NCBI RefSeq assembly: GCF_021172045.1
Contig: NZ_CP087164.1
Coordinates: 558,001-622,000 of the forward strand
Origin: Capillimicrobium parvum
GTDB lineage: Bacteria; Actinomycetota; Thermoleophilia; Solirubrobacterales; Solirubrobacteraceae
Length of the DNA stretch: 64,000 nucleotides
Reading direction: 5' to 3'
The notes under the pieces are model-generated. The model was not told where the DNA came from, did not search any database, and saw only the letters and a list, made by a program, of their open reading frames with translations. Positions 1 through 9,112 of this stretch are shown here, one piece after another. Within the stretch, counting starts at the first letter, position 1, and each line of letters begins with the position of its first letter. A program made the position numbers and the translations under genes.

Positions 1-653
1 CGCTGGCGGTCTACAACGCCCTGCGCTCGTATCTGCCCGACCTCGCGGCGCTCGCCGCCCACGCGCCGTTCCACGCCGGCCGGGACACGGGGATGGCGTC
101 ATGGCGCCCGGTCGTCTCCCAGATGCTGCCGCGCCAGGGCGTCCCGCCGCGGCTGCGCTCCTGGGACGACTACGCCCACGCGCTGCACTGGGTCGAGGAC
201 CCGGGCCGGTGGTGGTGGGAGCTGCGCCCGCACCCCGTCCACGGCACGCTCGAGCTGCGCGTGCCCGACGCGCAGGCCACCGTGGCGGATGCGGCGGCGA
301 TCGTCGCGGTGGCGCAGGCGCTCGCGGTCCGCCTCGCCGAGCGCCACGACGTCGGCGAGCCGCTGCGGGTGCACGACACCTGGCGCATCGAGGAGAACGC
401 GTGGAGCGCCGGCCGCCACGGCGTGGAGGGCGAGCTGCGCGACCTGGACACCGGCGAGCCCGCGCCCGCCCGCGCCCGCCTGCACGCGCTGCTCGACGAG
501 CTCGAGCCGGTCGCCGAGCGCCTGGGCAGCGCCGGCGAGCTGCAGGACGCCCGGCGGCTGGTCGAGCGCAACGGCGCGATGGCGCTGCGCGAGGCCTCCG
601 GCGGCGACCCGGAGGCGGCGACCCGGTGGCTCATGGAACGCTTCACCGTATGA
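1..653 (+). CDS. YbdK-type carboxylate-amine ligase (GCS2 family), C-terminal part
   Basis: The frame is open from the left edge (first full codon at base 3), so the N-terminus lies outside the window. The visible 216 residues match the C-terminal half of YbdK/GCS2-type glutamate-cysteine ligase-like proteins: a segment around PFHAGRDTGMASWRPV, the WWWELRPHP stretch and the LELRVPDAQ motif typical of the ATP-grasp-like GCS2 fold. These enzymes join a carboxylate to an amine using ATP; the actual substrate cannot be told from sequence. The stop overlaps the next start (ATGA at 650-653), so it is probably co-transcribed and coupled with the M20 peptidase. The family call is firm, the substrate unknown. 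Confidence 0.85.
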   Translation, partial: LAVYNALRSYLPDLAALAAHAPFHAGRDTGMASWRPVVSQMLPRQGVPPRLRSWDDYAHALHWVEDPGRWWWELRPHPVHGTLELRVPDAQATVADAAAIVAVAQALAVRLAERHDVGEPLRVHDTWRIEENAWSAGRHGVEGELRDLDTGEPAPARARLHALLDELEPVAERLGSAGELQDARRLVERNGAMALREASGGDPEAATRWLMERFTV

Positions 654-1939
654 CCGATGAGGAACGGGCCGTGCTGGACGCCGTCGAGCGACGCGCAGAC
701 GACGTCATCGCCCTCGCCGAGCAGCTCATCGGCTTCGACACGACGGCGGGTGCGGGCGGCGACGAGGCCGTGCTCCAGGCCGCGCTCGCCGAGCGCCTGA
801 GCGCCGCCGGCGCCGACGTCGACGTCTGGGTGCCGGGCCCCGAGGTGGTGGCCGGCAGCCGTCAGGTGCCCGCCGGCTTCGACTTCGCCGGACGCCCGCA
901 GCTCGCGGCGCGCTTCGCCGGCCGCGGCGGCGGGGGGCCCACCCTCCTGTTCAACGGCCACATCGACGTCGTCCCGCCCGGCGACCCCGCGGCCTGGACC
1001 ACGCCGCCCCAACAGGCCGCGCGGCGCGGCCCGCGGCTGCACGGTCGTGGCGCCTGCGACATGAAGGGCGGCGTGGCCGCCATGGTGATCGCCGCCGAGG
1101 TGCTCGCCCGGGAGGCCGCGCTCGCCGGCGAGCTCGTCGTCTGCACCGTCACCGACGAGGAGGAGACCGGCGCGGGCGGGATCGCCGCCGTCGCCCGGGG
1201 CGTGCGGGCGGACGCCGGCCTCATCCCCGAGCCGACGGGCTTCGACGCGTGGGTCGCCTGCCGGGGCGACCTCATCTGCGAGATCCTCGTCGAGGGACGG
1301 CTCGGGCACGCCGGGATCGAGCATCCGCCCGGTGGCGCGGTCAACGCGATCGACAAGGCCCGGGTCGTCATGGACGCGCTGCGGCGCCTGCACGCCGATC
1401 GCCGCGAGCGCCCCGACCACCGCCACCTGCACCTGTCGCCCGGCCACGTCATCCCGACGCGCATCGCCGGCGGCGACTGGCCGGTGAACGTCCCCGACCG
1501 CTGCGCGCTCACCTACCACGTCGCCTACCTGCCGGCGCACGCGGACGGCGACGGCTGGGGCACCGCGGTCGAGGCGGAGGTGGAGGCAGCGATCGAGAAC
1601 GCCGCCTCCGTCGACCCGTGGCTGGCCGACCACCCGCCCCGGGTGCGCTGGCTGCTCGACATCCCCGCCGCCGAGGTCGAGCCGGGCGCGCCGATCGTCG
1701 AGACCGCCCTGCAGGCCGCCGCCGAGGTCGGGCGTCCGGGGCGCCGCACCGGCCTGGACTCGTGGCACGACGGCGCGACGTTCACGCGCTTCGGCGCGAC
1801 GCCGACCATCGCCATCGGCCCGCGCTCGATCGAGCAGGCGCACACCGTCGACGAGTGGGTCCCGGTCGACGATCTCGTGGACTGCGCGAAGCTCTACGCC
1901 CTCGCGGCGATGCGCTTCTGCGGGATCGCGCGGGGGTAA
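650..1939 (+). CDS. M20-family metallopeptidase (ArgE/DapE/ACY1-like deacylase)
   Basis: This 429-residue protein has the M20 pattern: a first metal-ligand motif LLFNGHIDVVPPGD (His and Asp), GRGACDMKGG with the bridging Asp, the catalytic EEE of VTDEEETGAGG, and a C-terminal metal His in the WHDGATF/IEQAHTVDEW region. A dimerisation domain lies between roughly residues 200 and 320. Family members hydrolyse N-acyl amino acids or small peptides with two Zn or Co ions. ATG at 650 was chosen because it overlaps the upstream stop as ATGA. Pairing with a carboxylate-amine ligase suggests a make/break pair acting on an amide, but this is inference. The exact substrate is not predictable. Confidence 0.88.
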   Translation: MTDEERAVLDAVERRADDVIALAEQLIGFDTTAGAGGDEAVLQAALAERLSAAGADVDVWVPGPEVVAGSRQVPAGFDFAGRPQLAARFAGRGGGGPTLLFNGHIDVVPPGDPAAWTTPPQQAARRGPRLHGRGACDMKGGVAAMVIAAEVLAREAALAGELVVCTVTDEEETGAGGIAAVARGVRADAGLIPEPTGFDAWVACRGDLICEILVEGRLGHAGIEHPPGGAVNAIDKARVVMDALRRLHADRRERPDHRHLHLSPGHVIPTRIAGGDWPVNVPDRCALTYHVAYLPAHADGDGWGTAVEAEVEAAIENAASVDPWLADHPPRVRWLLDIPAAEVEPGAPIVETALQAAAEVGRPGRRTGLDSWHDGATFTRFGATPTIAIGPRSIEQAHTVDEWVPVDDLVDCAKLYALAAMRFCGIARG

Positions 1940-1948
1940 CGAGCGGGC

Positions 1949-2947
1949 GTGACCCCCCTGCCCTCACCGCGCGGGCCGCTCACGGAGGCGCTGCTCGCGC
2001 GTCTCGTGCGTCCCGTGCACGCCCTTCCCTCCGTCCCGGAGCCCGACGATCCCGAGGACCTCCAGCTCGGCCTGTACCTCTGCTACGAGCTGCACTACCG
2101 CGGCCTGCCGGGCGTCGCCGACGACTGGGAGTGGGAGCCGTCGCTGCTCGCCGTGCGGCGCGCGCTCGAGGATCGCTTCGAGAGCGAGCTGCTCGAGCGC
2201 GTCCCGCGCGAGGCCGAGGATCTCGCCGCCGAGGAGACCGACCTCGCCCTGCGCGCCATCGACGAGGCCGACGAGGCGCCGTCGCTCTCGCGCTACCTGG
2301 AACGCGATGGCACGCTGGCGCAGTTTCAGGAGTTCGCGGTGCACCGCTCGGCCTATCAGCTCAAGGAGGCCGACCCGCACTCCTGGGCCATGCCGCGCCT
2401 GCACGGCCGGCCCAAGGCGGCCCTGGTCGAGATCCAGGCCGACGAGTACGGCGGCGGGCGCCCCGAGCGCATCCATGCCCAGCTGTTCGCCGACGCGATG
2501 GAGGCGCTGGGCCTCGACCCGACGTACGGCGCGTACGTCGACCTGCTGCCCGCGGCGACCCTGCAGACGGTCAACCTCATGTCCCTGTGCGGCCTGCACC
2601 GGCGGCTGCGCGGAGCGATCGTCGGCCACCTCGCCCTGTTCGAGATGACCTCCTCGGTGCCGAACCGGCGCTATGCGGCGGGCCTGCGCCGACTCGGCTT
2701 CTCCGGCGCCGCGACCGCGTTCTTCGACGAGCACGTCGAGGCCGACGCGGTGCACGAGGCGGTCGCGTCGGTCGACCTCGCGGGCGGGCTCATCCGCCAG
2801 GATCCCGCGCTGGCCGGCGACGTGCTGTGGGGCGCGCGCTGCCTCGCCGCGCTCGAGGGCGAGTGGGCGGCGATGCTGCTCGGGGCGTGGGAGGATGGCC
2901 GGACGTCGCTGCGCGCGCCGTTGACCGACCCGGCCGTGCCGGCCTAG
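1949..2947 (+). CDS. Iron-containing redox enzyme family protein (haem-oxygenase-like diiron fold)
   Basis: The 332-residue protein resembles the iron-containing redox enzyme family (Haem_oxygenas_2, heme-oxygenase-like diiron oxidases). Candidate metal ligands fall in helical segments: CYELHYRG near residue 48, the EFAVHRS segment near 127, EIQADEYGGG near 160 and the C-terminal half with FFDEHVEADAVHE around 258. Known relatives carry out oxidative chemistry on amino-acid- or fatty-acid-derived substrates. It starts with GTG 9 bases after the M20 stop, so it probably belongs to the same operon as the ligase and peptidase. Function within that operon is unknown; the fold assignment is reasonably secure, the reaction is not. 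Confidence 0.7.
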   Translation: MTPLPSPRGPLTEALLARLVRPVHALPSVPEPDDPEDLQLGLYLCYELHYRGLPGVADDWEWEPSLLAVRRALEDRFESELLERVPREAEDLAAEETDLALRAIDEADEAPSLSRYLERDGTLAQFQEFAVHRSAYQLKEADPHSWAMPRLHGRPKAALVEIQADEYGGGRPERIHAQLFADAMEALGLDPTYGAYVDLLPAATLQTVNLMSLCGLHRRLRGAIVGHLALFEMTSSVPNRRYAAGLRRLGFSGAATAFFDEHVEADAVHEAVASVDLAGGLIRQDPALAGDVLWGARCLAALEGEWAAMLLGAWEDGRTSLRAPLTDPAVPA

Positions 2948-3031
2948 GTCTAGGGGTGCCGACGGACGCTCGAGCGGCTCACGGGCTCGTACTGAATCCT
3001 GTGTTCGGAGGCGGGCCCCCGAGTCGTCTTC

Positions 3032-3241
3032 TCAGCGGCCGCGCTGCTCGAGGCCGCTCGGCGCCTTGAAGCGCACGACCTGGTGCGTGCCGTCGCAGAA
3101 CGGGCGGATCCGCGACTTCCCGCACCGGCACAGCGCGATCGTCTCGCGGCCGACCGGGATGTCGTTGCCGTCCTGGTCGGTCAGCGTGAACGGCCCCCGC
3201 ACGAGCAGCGGTCCGTCGCGATAGGGCGTGATCCGGGCCAT
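3032..3241 (-). CDS. CDGSH iron-sulfur domain protein
   Basis: A 69-residue protein with one complete CDGSH signature near residues 38-53: CRCGKSRIRPFCDGTH fits C-x-C-x2-(S/T)-x3-P-x-C-D-G-(S/T)-H, which binds one [2Fe-2S] cluster through three Cys and one His. Single-domain bacterial CDGSH proteins are small soluble electron-transfer or iron-handling proteins. The ATG at 3241 gives the normal family length and starts with MARITPYRDGPLLVRGP, a typical N-terminal strand. It is divergent from the membrane protein gene starting at 3303, with about 60 bp between them. The family call is very secure; the partner is unknown. Confidence 0.93.
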   Translation of the reverse strand: MARITPYRDGPLLVRGPFTLTDQDGNDIPVGRETIALCRCGKSRIRPFCDGTHQVVRFKAPSGLEQRGR

Positions 3242-3302
3242 GGCGGCCTCCTGCCCGCGCGCGCCGGCGCCCAATCGCGCGCCGCCGGGTACAACACGCG
3301 CG

Positions 3303-3713
3303 ATGAAGCTGCGGCTGGAGCGGGTCGGCCTGGTGGCGCTCATGGCGATCGCCACGATCACGATGTGGACCGGCGGGCCGCTGCTGGGCCTGTGGGTCGG
3401 CAGCAGGGTCGTCGACGACGACGGCCTCAGCATGGGCGCCGTCGTGCTCGTGGCCGCGGTCATCGCGGTGGTCTGCGCCGCCATGGTCGCCGTGCTGTCG
3501 CGCCTGAACGCCGCCTACGACCAGCTCACCGGGCGCGGCCCGGCGGGGCGCCGGCACTCGCCGTGGATGCGCGCGATGAGCGGCGAGCGGCCGCACGAGC
3601 GCGCGGGCGACACGCCGCTGCGGGCGATCGAGGTCGTGCTCGTCGCCGGCGTCGCGATGTGCTGGGTCGCCTTCGAGGTGTGGTTCTTCTTCTTCGCCGG
3701 GTCGTCGCTTTAG
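3303..3713 (+). CDS. Small integral membrane protein of unknown function
   Basis: I do not recognise this family. The 136-residue product has three hydrophobic stretches that look like membrane helices: residues about 9-32, 43-66 and 110-132, the last ending in a run of aromatic residues (WFFFFAG). A basic, polar loop lies between helices two and three. ATG at 3303 was preferred to an in-frame ATG at 3228 because the extra residues would not be membrane-like and would run through the CDGSH gene's 5' end. It converges on the ThyX-like gene with a 4-bp overlap at the stops. Likely a real gene; no function is proposed. Confidence 0.65.
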   Translation: MKLRLERVGLVALMAIATITMWTGGPLLGLWVGSRVVDDDGLSMGAVVLVAAVIAVVCAAMVAVLSRLNAAYDQLTGRGPAGRRHSPWMRAMSGERPHERAGDTPLRAIEVVLVAGVAMCWVAFEVWFFFFAGSSL

Positions 3714-5284
3714 GAGCGCGCCGCGCGCTTGGCGTCGGTGCGCATCTCGGCCAGGATCCGCTCCAGCCGCGGCTCGTCGTCGCGGTCGACGTATGTCATC
3801 GCTGCGGCGACCTCCGGGTGCACGAGCCCGATCTGCCGGTGCATCTCATGCGCGACCGCGCGGTAGCTCGGATGGCCTTCGCGCCCGGACCGCAGCTCGA
3901 TGAGCTGCATCGCCTCGCGCGCGTTGAGGTCCAGCACGAACCGGATGCGGTAGCCGAGGCACAGCGCGTACAGCGCCTCCCGCTCGCGGCCGTCGCCGGC
4001 CAGGCGCTCCCACTCGGCCCGTGAGAGCTCCAGCGCGCGGCGGTACTCGTCGCCGCACCCGGCGGCGTCGACCTCCTCGGGCACGCCCGCGCCCAGGTGC
4101 GGGCCGAGCCGCTGCCACTGCACCGTGAGCATGCGGTGGCGCTGCAGGTCGCGGAACGCGCCGTAGTCGCTGACGATCTCGAACCGGTAGCGCAGGGCCT
4201 CGAAGCCGCGGCCGGGGCGGTGCCGGCGGTTGCGCCGCTCGCCCACGAGGTCGCCGAGCAGCCGGGCGCGCTCGTCGCCGGAGAGGGCCGCGAGGCGCAG
4301 CCGCGTCTCCTCCTCGCTCGTGCCGGCGGCCTCGAAGAGCAGCGCGGCCAGCAGCGCCTCGACGTCGCCGTCGACGTGCAGCAGCCGCACCGACGGGCCG
4401 GCCGCGTCATCGCCCGCCTGCGGGCCGCCGCCGAGCCCCAGCCGCGCGACCCAGCGGTCGGCCGCCTCGTCGCGGGCGCGCAGGTGCTCGATCCACTCGC
4501 CGCCGCGGTCGGGCCGCTCCACGCGCGCGACGAAGCTCGGCATCACCGCCTTGACCGCGTCGAGGATCAGCGCGCCGTAGCGGCGCGCCTCCGGCAGGGG
4601 GTGGGCGAGGAGATGCAGGATGAGCTGCTCGTAGGTCTGACCGCTGGCGTAGATGCCCATGTGCGAGAGCGAGGCCGCGGGCAGCAGGCCACGCAGGAGG
4701 TCGAGCGCCTTCGCGGTCACCGCTCGCGTGCGGGCGGGGGAGGGGTCGCCGGGAAACGACGCGTCGACCCAGGCGGCCACCCGCGGCAGCGCTGCCGAGT
4801 AGATGGCGAACAGCTCGTCCATCGCGCGCACGTACTCGGGCCCGAGCGTCGGGTCGCGGTAGTAGCGGTAGCCGCCGCCCGGCATCGGCTGGTCGTAGGC
4901 GATGTAGCGGGTCGACTGCTCGAGGTAGGCGGCCGGCCGCGGGCGCTGGAGGATCTTGGTCAGGACGTTGGAGACCCATTCGCACGCGATGTGCGCGCCG
5001 CCGAGCTGCGCGACGGAGTCGTCGCCGTAGCCGAGGAAGATCCGGTCGTAGAGCTGCGCCGCCCGCTCGCCCTCCGCGCCGTCGAACCCGGCGCCCGCGT
5101 CGCCGGCGGACCCGGCGAACTCGTCGAGATAGAGCCGGCGCAGCGTGCCGGGATAGCGCGAGTAGCGGGCGAAGAGCGCGCCCTTGACCGTCTCGGGCAG
5201 GTTGACGAGGGCGAACACGGGACCGTCGAGGTCGGTGAAGTGCGGCGCGAGGAGCGCACGCTCGGCAGCGGTGAAGGGCTCCAT
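3710..5284 (-). CDS. Long two-domain FAD-dependent thymidylate synthase (ThyX)-like protein
   Basis: At 524 residues this is about twice the length of ordinary ThyX (220-250). Both halves look ThyX-related: the first has YLEQSTRYIAYDQP near 118 and a helical region near 190-225; the second has LQRHRMLTVQWQRLG near 385 and IELRSGREGHPSYRAVAHEMHRQI near 470. The canonical ThyX motif is RHR-x7-S; here the RHR is kept but the serine position holds Arg, so the classical dUMP/FAD site is degenerate. It could be a ThyX-derived protein with another role rather than a working thymidylate synthase. ATG at 5284 is the first in frame. The promoter would lie in the 5285-5440 gap shared with the sulfate operon. 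Confidence 0.7.
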   Translation of the reverse strand: MEPFTAAERALLAPHFTDLDGPVFALVNLPETVKGALFARYSRYPGTLRRLYLDEFAGSAGDAGAGFDGAEGERAAQLYDRIFLGYGDDSVAQLGGAHIACEWVSNVLTKILQRPRPAAYLEQSTRYIAYDQPMPGGGYRYYRDPTLGPEYVRAMDELFAIYSAALPRVAAWVDASFPGDPSPARTRAVTAKALDLLRGLLPAASLSHMGIYASGQTYEQLILHLLAHPLPEARRYGALILDAVKAVMPSFVARVERPDRGGEWIEHLRARDEAADRWVARLGLGGGPQAGDDAAGPSVRLLHVDGDVEALLAALLFEAAGTSEEETRLRLAALSGDERARLLGDLVGERRNRRHRPGRGFEALRYRFEIVSDYGAFRDLQRHRMLTVQWQRLGPHLGAGVPEEVDAAGCGDEYRRALELSRAEWERLAGDGREREALYALCLGYRIRFVLDLNAREAMQLIELRSGREGHPSYRAVAHEMHRQIGLVHPEVAAAMTYVDRDDEPRLERILAEMRTDAKRAARS

Positions 5285-5350
5285 GGAGGGGCTGCGGACG
5301 GTACCGCCGCGAGCGGCGGCGCCGAAGCCCCACCATGTCCGTGTTGCCTA

Positions 5351-5412
5351 CTAGACAAATGATCTAGACAGGGATAGTGCGGTATGCGCTAGGATATTCC
5401 CCTTAATGTCTA
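5351..5412 (+). promoter_or_regulatory. Probable operator/promoter region of the sulfate operon with repeated TAGACA half-sites
   Basis: This gap is clearly AT-richer than its surroundings. CTAGACA occurs at 5351-5357 and again at 5364-5370 (13-bp spacing), and the inverse TGTCTA at 5407-5412. A possible -35 (TAGACA, 5365-5370) and -10 (TAGGAT, 5390-5395) are 19 bp apart, which is long, so the exact promoter is uncertain. The three half-sites are candidates for binding by the Rrf2 regulator encoded at the end of the operon. The element also separates the sulfate operon from the divergent ThyX-like gene. Repeats are seen; their role is inferred. Confidence 0.4.
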
Positions 5413-5440
5413 CAAGAATGATGGACTTTGGAGGAGAACG

Positions 5441-6493
5441 GTGAAGGCACGGAACCTGCTCGTCGCGCTGCTCGCGCTCGTCGCGCTCGTGGCAGTCGGC
5501 TGCGGCGGCTCCTCGGACGAGCCGGGCGGCGGGGGCGGCGCGACGGGGAGCAGCAGCTCCAGCGGCGGCGGCGGTGGGAAGACCAACCTGTCGCTGGTCG
5601 CCTACTCGACCCCGCAGGTCGTCTACGACGAGGTCATCCCGGAGTTCCAGAAGACGGCCCAGGGCAAGGACGTCGGCTTCAAGACGTCGTTCGGCGCGTC
5701 CGGTGACCAGAGCCGCGCCGTCGAGGCCGGCCTCCCCGCCGACGTGGTGTCCTTCTCGACCGAGCCCGACATGACCCGGCTCGTCGACGCCGGCCTGGTC
5801 GACGCGGGCTGGAACGCCGGCCCGAACAAGGGGCTGGTCACCACGTCGCTCGTCGCGTTCGTCGTGCGGCCCGGCAACCCGAAGAACATCAGGACCTGGG
5901 ACGACCTGCTCAAGCCCGGGATCCAGGTCCTCACCCCGAACCCGTTCACCTCGGGCGCGGCGAAGTGGAACCTGCTCGCCGCCTACGGCCAGGCCGCCGA
6001 CGGCGGCAAGGACCCGCAGGCGGGGCTCGACTACGTGTCGAAGCTCATCAAGGACCACGTCAAGGTCCAGGACAAGTCCGGCCGCGAGGCGCTGCAGTCC
6101 TTCGTCGGCGGTCAGGGCGACGTGCTCCTGTCCTACGAGTACGAGGCGACGACCGCCCAGAAGAAGGGCGAGAAGGTCGACTACGTCCTGCCGGACGACA
6201 CGATCAAGATCAACATCGACATCGCCAAGACGAAGGACGCGCCGCCCGCGGCCCAGTCCTTCCTCGACTACGTGCTCAGCAAGCCGGCGCAGGAGAAGTT
6301 CGCCGACTGGGGCTACCGCCCGGTCAACCAGGAGGTCCTGGACGCGAACGCGGACAAGTTCCCCACCCCGCCCGGCCTGTTCACCATCGAGGACCTCGGC
6401 GGGTGGTCGAAGGTCAACGACGAGATGTTCGACATCGAGAAGGGCTCGATCGCCAAGATCGAGGAGGACGCGGGAGTGTCGACCGCCAAGTGA
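5441..6493 (+). CDS. sbp: Sulfate/thiosulfate ABC transporter substrate-binding lipoprotein
   Basis: The 350-residue product starts with a signal sequence and a lipobox (VALVAVGC, Cys at about 21) followed by a Gly/Ser-rich linker, so it is a membrane-anchored lipoprotein. The mature part matches the Sbp/CysP family: LVAYSTPQVVYDEVIPEF, SFGASGDQSRAVEAGLPADVV and a C-terminal LSYEYEATTAQ region that line the oxyanion site. It delivers sulfate or thiosulfate to the CysTW pore. GTG at 5441 has a strong GGAGGAG Shine-Dalgarno 5-6 bases upstream. The stop overlaps the next start (GTGA). Whether sulfate or thiosulfate is preferred cannot be told. Confidence 0.92.
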   Translation: MKARNLLVALLALVALVAVGCGGSSDEPGGGGGATGSSSSSGGGGGKTNLSLVAYSTPQVVYDEVIPEFQKTAQGKDVGFKTSFGASGDQSRAVEAGLPADVVSFSTEPDMTRLVDAGLVDAGWNAGPNKGLVTTSLVAFVVRPGNPKNIRTWDDLLKPGIQVLTPNPFTSGAAKWNLLAAYGQAADGGKDPQAGLDYVSKLIKDHVKVQDKSGREALQSFVGGQGDVLLSYEYEATTAQKKGEKVDYVLPDDTIKINIDIAKTKDAPPAAQSFLDYVLSKPAQEKFADWGYRPVNQEVLDANADKFPTPPGLFTIEDLGGWSKVNDEMFDIEKGSIAKIEEDAGVSTAK

Positions 6494-7356
6494 GCACGCT
6501 CGCTCTCAGCCGCAGGCGCCCGGCCCATGGGTCGGGCGCCCTCGCGCTCGGTATCTCGACGCTCTGGCTCAGCCTGATCGTCCTGATCCCGCTCGCCGCG
6601 GTCGTCGCCCGGTCGTTCGAGGACGGCGTCGGCGCGTTCTGGGACGCCGTCAGCAACAGGCAGGCGGTCGACGCGCTGAAGTTCACGCTGCTGGTGTCCC
6701 TGGCCACCGTGATCATCAACGCGGTGACCGGGACCCTGCTGGCCTGGGTGCTGGTCCGCGACCGCTTCCCGGGCAAGAAGGTCGTCAACGCGGTCATCGA
6801 CCTGCCGTTCGCGCTGCCGACGATCGTCGCCGGCCTGACGCTGCTCGCGCTCTACGGGCCGAACAGCCCGTTCGGCATCAACGTCGCCTTCACGCAGTTC
6901 GCCGTCCTGCTCGCCCTGCTGTTCGTCACGCTGCCGTTCGTCGTGCGGTCCGTGCAGCCGGTGCTCATCGAGGCCGACCGCGAGATGGAGGAGGCGGCGA
7001 TCTCGCTCGGCGCCTCCAACCGCACCGTGTTCCTGCGGATCATCCTGCCGAACCTCGCGCCGGCCATCCTCAGCGGCGCCGGGCTCGCGTTCGCCCGGGC
7101 GGTCGGGGAGTTCGGCTCGATCGTCCTCATCTCCGGCAACATCCCGTTCGACACCCAGGTGTCGTCGGTCTACATCTTCAAGCTGATCGAGAGCGACGCG
7201 CCGATCAGCGCGGCGGCCGTCTCGGTCGTCCTGCTGTTCGTCTCGCTCGTCGTGCTCCTGCTCATCCGCACGCTCGGCCAGTACCGCCCAGGCGCGGCAC
7301 GCGGCTTCTTCGTGAGCCGGCGCGACCGGGGCAAGGACCAGGAGGCGGCGTCGTGA
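6490..7356 (+). CDS. cysT: Sulfate ABC transporter permease CysT
   Basis: A 288-residue inner-membrane permease with six hydrophobic segments and the permease EAA-type loop ([27 protein letters not shown] as two parts near residues 172-198) that contacts the ATPase. [19 protein letters not shown] and [16 protein letters not shown] are typical CysT sequences. GTG at 6490 is used because it overlaps the upstream stop and gives a normal N-terminus ([11 protein letters not shown]) before the first helix. It would pair with CysW to form the pore. The stop overlaps the cysW start. Confidence 0.93.
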   Translation: MSTLALSRRRPAHGSGALALGISTLWLSLIVLIPLAAVVARSFEDGVGAFWDAVSNRQAVDALKFTLLVSLATVIINAVTGTLLAWVLVRDRFPGKKVVNAVIDLPFALPTIVAGLTLLALYGPNSPFGINVAFTQFAVLLALLFVTLPFVVRSVQPVLIEADREMEEAAISLGASNRTVFLRIILPNLAPAILSGAGLAFARAVGEFGSIVLISGNIPFDTQVSSVYIFKLIESDAPISAAAVSVVLLFVSLVVLLLIRTLGQYRPGAARGFFVSRRDRGKDQEAAS

Positions 7357-8159
7357 CCGTGAGCCGCCCCTGGCAGATCACGCTGCGGGTCATCGGCCTC
7401 GGCTGGCTGCTGATCCTCCTGCTCGCCCCGGTGGCGATCATCTTCTACCGGACGTTCGAGCACGGCCTGACGGAGGTCTTCGACTCGATCACGACGCCCG
7501 CGGCCGTCAGCGCGTTCTGGCTGACGATCGAGGTCGCCGCGATCGCCGTCGCCCTCAACACGGTCTTCGGGATCGTCTGCGCCCTGGCGCTCGCCCGCGG
7601 GACGTTCCGCGGCAAGGGGATCCTCGACGCGATCATCGACCTGCCGTTCGCCATCTCGCCGGTGGTCGTCGGCCTGTCGCTGATCCTCGTCTACGGCACC
7701 ACCGGTTGGTTCGGCCCGGCCCTCGCGGACGCGGGCATCCAGGTCATCTTCTCGTTCCCCGGCATCGTCCTCGCGACGATCTTCGTCACGCTGCCGTTCG
7801 TCGTGCGCGAGGTCACGCCGGTGCTGCGCGAGGTCGGCGACGAGCAGGAGCAGGCGGCGTCGACGCTCGGCGCGAACGCCTGGCAGACCTTCTGGCGCAT
7901 CACCCTGCCGTCCATCCGCTGGGGGATCGCCTACGGCGTGGTGCTCACCGTGGCGCGGGCCATCGGCGAGTTCGGCGCCGTCAGCGTGGTCTCGGGCAAG
8001 ATCTCCGGCGAGACCGAGACGCTGACGCTGCTCGTCGAGAAGCGCTTCACGAACTTCGACATCGCCGGGGCCTACGCCGCCTCCGCGCTGCTCGCGGTGA
8101 TCGCGCTCGGGACGCTGCTGATCATGACGACGTTCAATCGCAGAAGGGAAGAGGCATGA
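7353..8159 (+). CDS. cysW: Sulfate ABC transporter permease CysW
   Basis: This 268-residue permease is the partner of CysT. It has six hydrophobic segments, the ATPase-contact loop [21 protein letters not shown] near residues 168-188 and the family sequences [19 protein letters not shown] and [22 protein letters not shown]. The start GTG overlaps the cysT stop, and its own stop overlaps the cysA start (ATGA), indicating a tightly coupled operon. Nothing is missing compared with the family. Confidence 0.93.
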   Translation: MTVSRPWQITLRVIGLGWLLILLLAPVAIIFYRTFEHGLTEVFDSITTPAAVSAFWLTIEVAAIAVALNTVFGIVCALALARGTFRGKGILDAIIDLPFAISPVVVGLSLILVYGTTGWFGPALADAGIQVIFSFPGIVLATIFVTLPFVVREVTPVLREVGDEQEQAASTLGANAWQTFWRITLPSIRWGIAYGVVLTVARAIGEFGAVSVVSGKISGETETLTLLVEKRFTNFDIAGAYAASALLAVIALGTLLIMTTFNRRREEA

Positions 8160-9112
8160 TCGCCGCGCGCGGCATCACCAAGCAGTTCGGCGACTACGTG
8201 GCGCTCGACGACGTGTCGATCGAGGTGCCCGACGGCTCGCTGACCGCGCTGCTCGGGCCCAGCGGCTCGGGTAAGTCGACGCTCCTGCGCATCATCGCCG
8301 GGCTCGAGACCCCGGACGCCGGCGTCGTCGAGATCCACGGGGACGACCAGACTCGCGTGAAGCCGCAGCGGCGCGAGATCGGCTTCGTGTTCCAGCACTA
8401 CGCGGCGTTCAAGCACATGACCGTGCGCGACAACGTCGCGTTCGGCATGAGGATCCGCAAGGTCGACCGCAAGCGCATCGACGCACGCGTGGACGAGCTG
8501 CTCGAGATCGTCGGGCTCGCCGGCTACCACAAGCGCTATCCCAACCAGCTGTCGGGAGGCCAGCGCCAGCGCATGGCGCTCGCCCGTGCGCTCGCCGTCG
8601 AGCCGCGCGTGCTACTGCTCGACGAACCGTTCGGCGCGCTGGACGCCAAGGTCCGCGCGGAGCTGCGCGAGTGGCTGCGGCGCCTGCACGACGAGGTGCA
8701 CGTCACGACGATCCTGGTCACCCACGACCAGGAGGAGGCGATGTCGGTCGCCGACCACATCGCGGTCATGGACCATGGGCGCATCGAGCAGGTCGGCGAT
8801 CCGCGCGAGCTCTACGACCGGCCGGCGAACCAGTTCGTGATGGGCTTCCTCGGGCCGGTCAGTCAGATCGGGGAGCAGCTGGTGCGCCCGCACGACATCG
8901 CGATCCGGCTCGAGCCCGGTCTCGGATGCGTGGAGGCCCAGGTCAGCCGCGTGCTGCACCTCGGCTTCGAGGTGCGGGTGGAGCTCGCAATCGAGGGCGG
9001 CGATCAGCTCGTCTCGGTGCAGCTCACGCGCGACGACGCCGCCCAGCTCGAGCTCAGCTCCGGCGACATCGTGTGGCTGCAGGCCCGCGAGGGCGTTCCG
9101 GTCAGCGCCTGA
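8156..9112 (+). CDS. cysA: Sulfate ABC transporter ATP-binding protein CysA
   Basis: The 318-residue ATPase has all nucleotide-binding motifs: Walker [10 protein letters not shown] near residue 35, Q-loop [12 protein letters not shown], signature [15 protein letters not shown] near 133, Walker [15 protein letters not shown] and the switch His in VTHDQEEAM. The C-terminal 80 residues form a TOBE-like regulatory domain ([13 protein letters not shown]). It energises sulfate import with CysTW. The last 11 bp overlap the 3' end of the convergent Rrf2 regulator gene, so the two transcripts run into each other. Confidence 0.94.
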   Translation: MIAARGITKQFGDYVALDDVSIEVPDGSLTALLGPSGSGKSTLLRIIAGLETPDAGVVEIHGDDQTRVKPQRREIGFVFQHYAAFKHMTVRDNVAFGMRIRKVDRKRIDARVDELLEIVGLAGYHKRYPNQLSGGQRQRMALARALAVEPRVLLLDEPFGALDAKVRAELREWLRRLHDEVHVTTILVTHDQEEAMSVADHIAVMDHGRIEQVGDPRELYDRPANQFVMGFLGPVSQIGEQLVRPHDIAIRLEPGLGCVEAQVSRVLHLGFEVRVELAIEGGDQLVSVQLTRDDAAQLELSSGDIVWLQAREGVPVSA

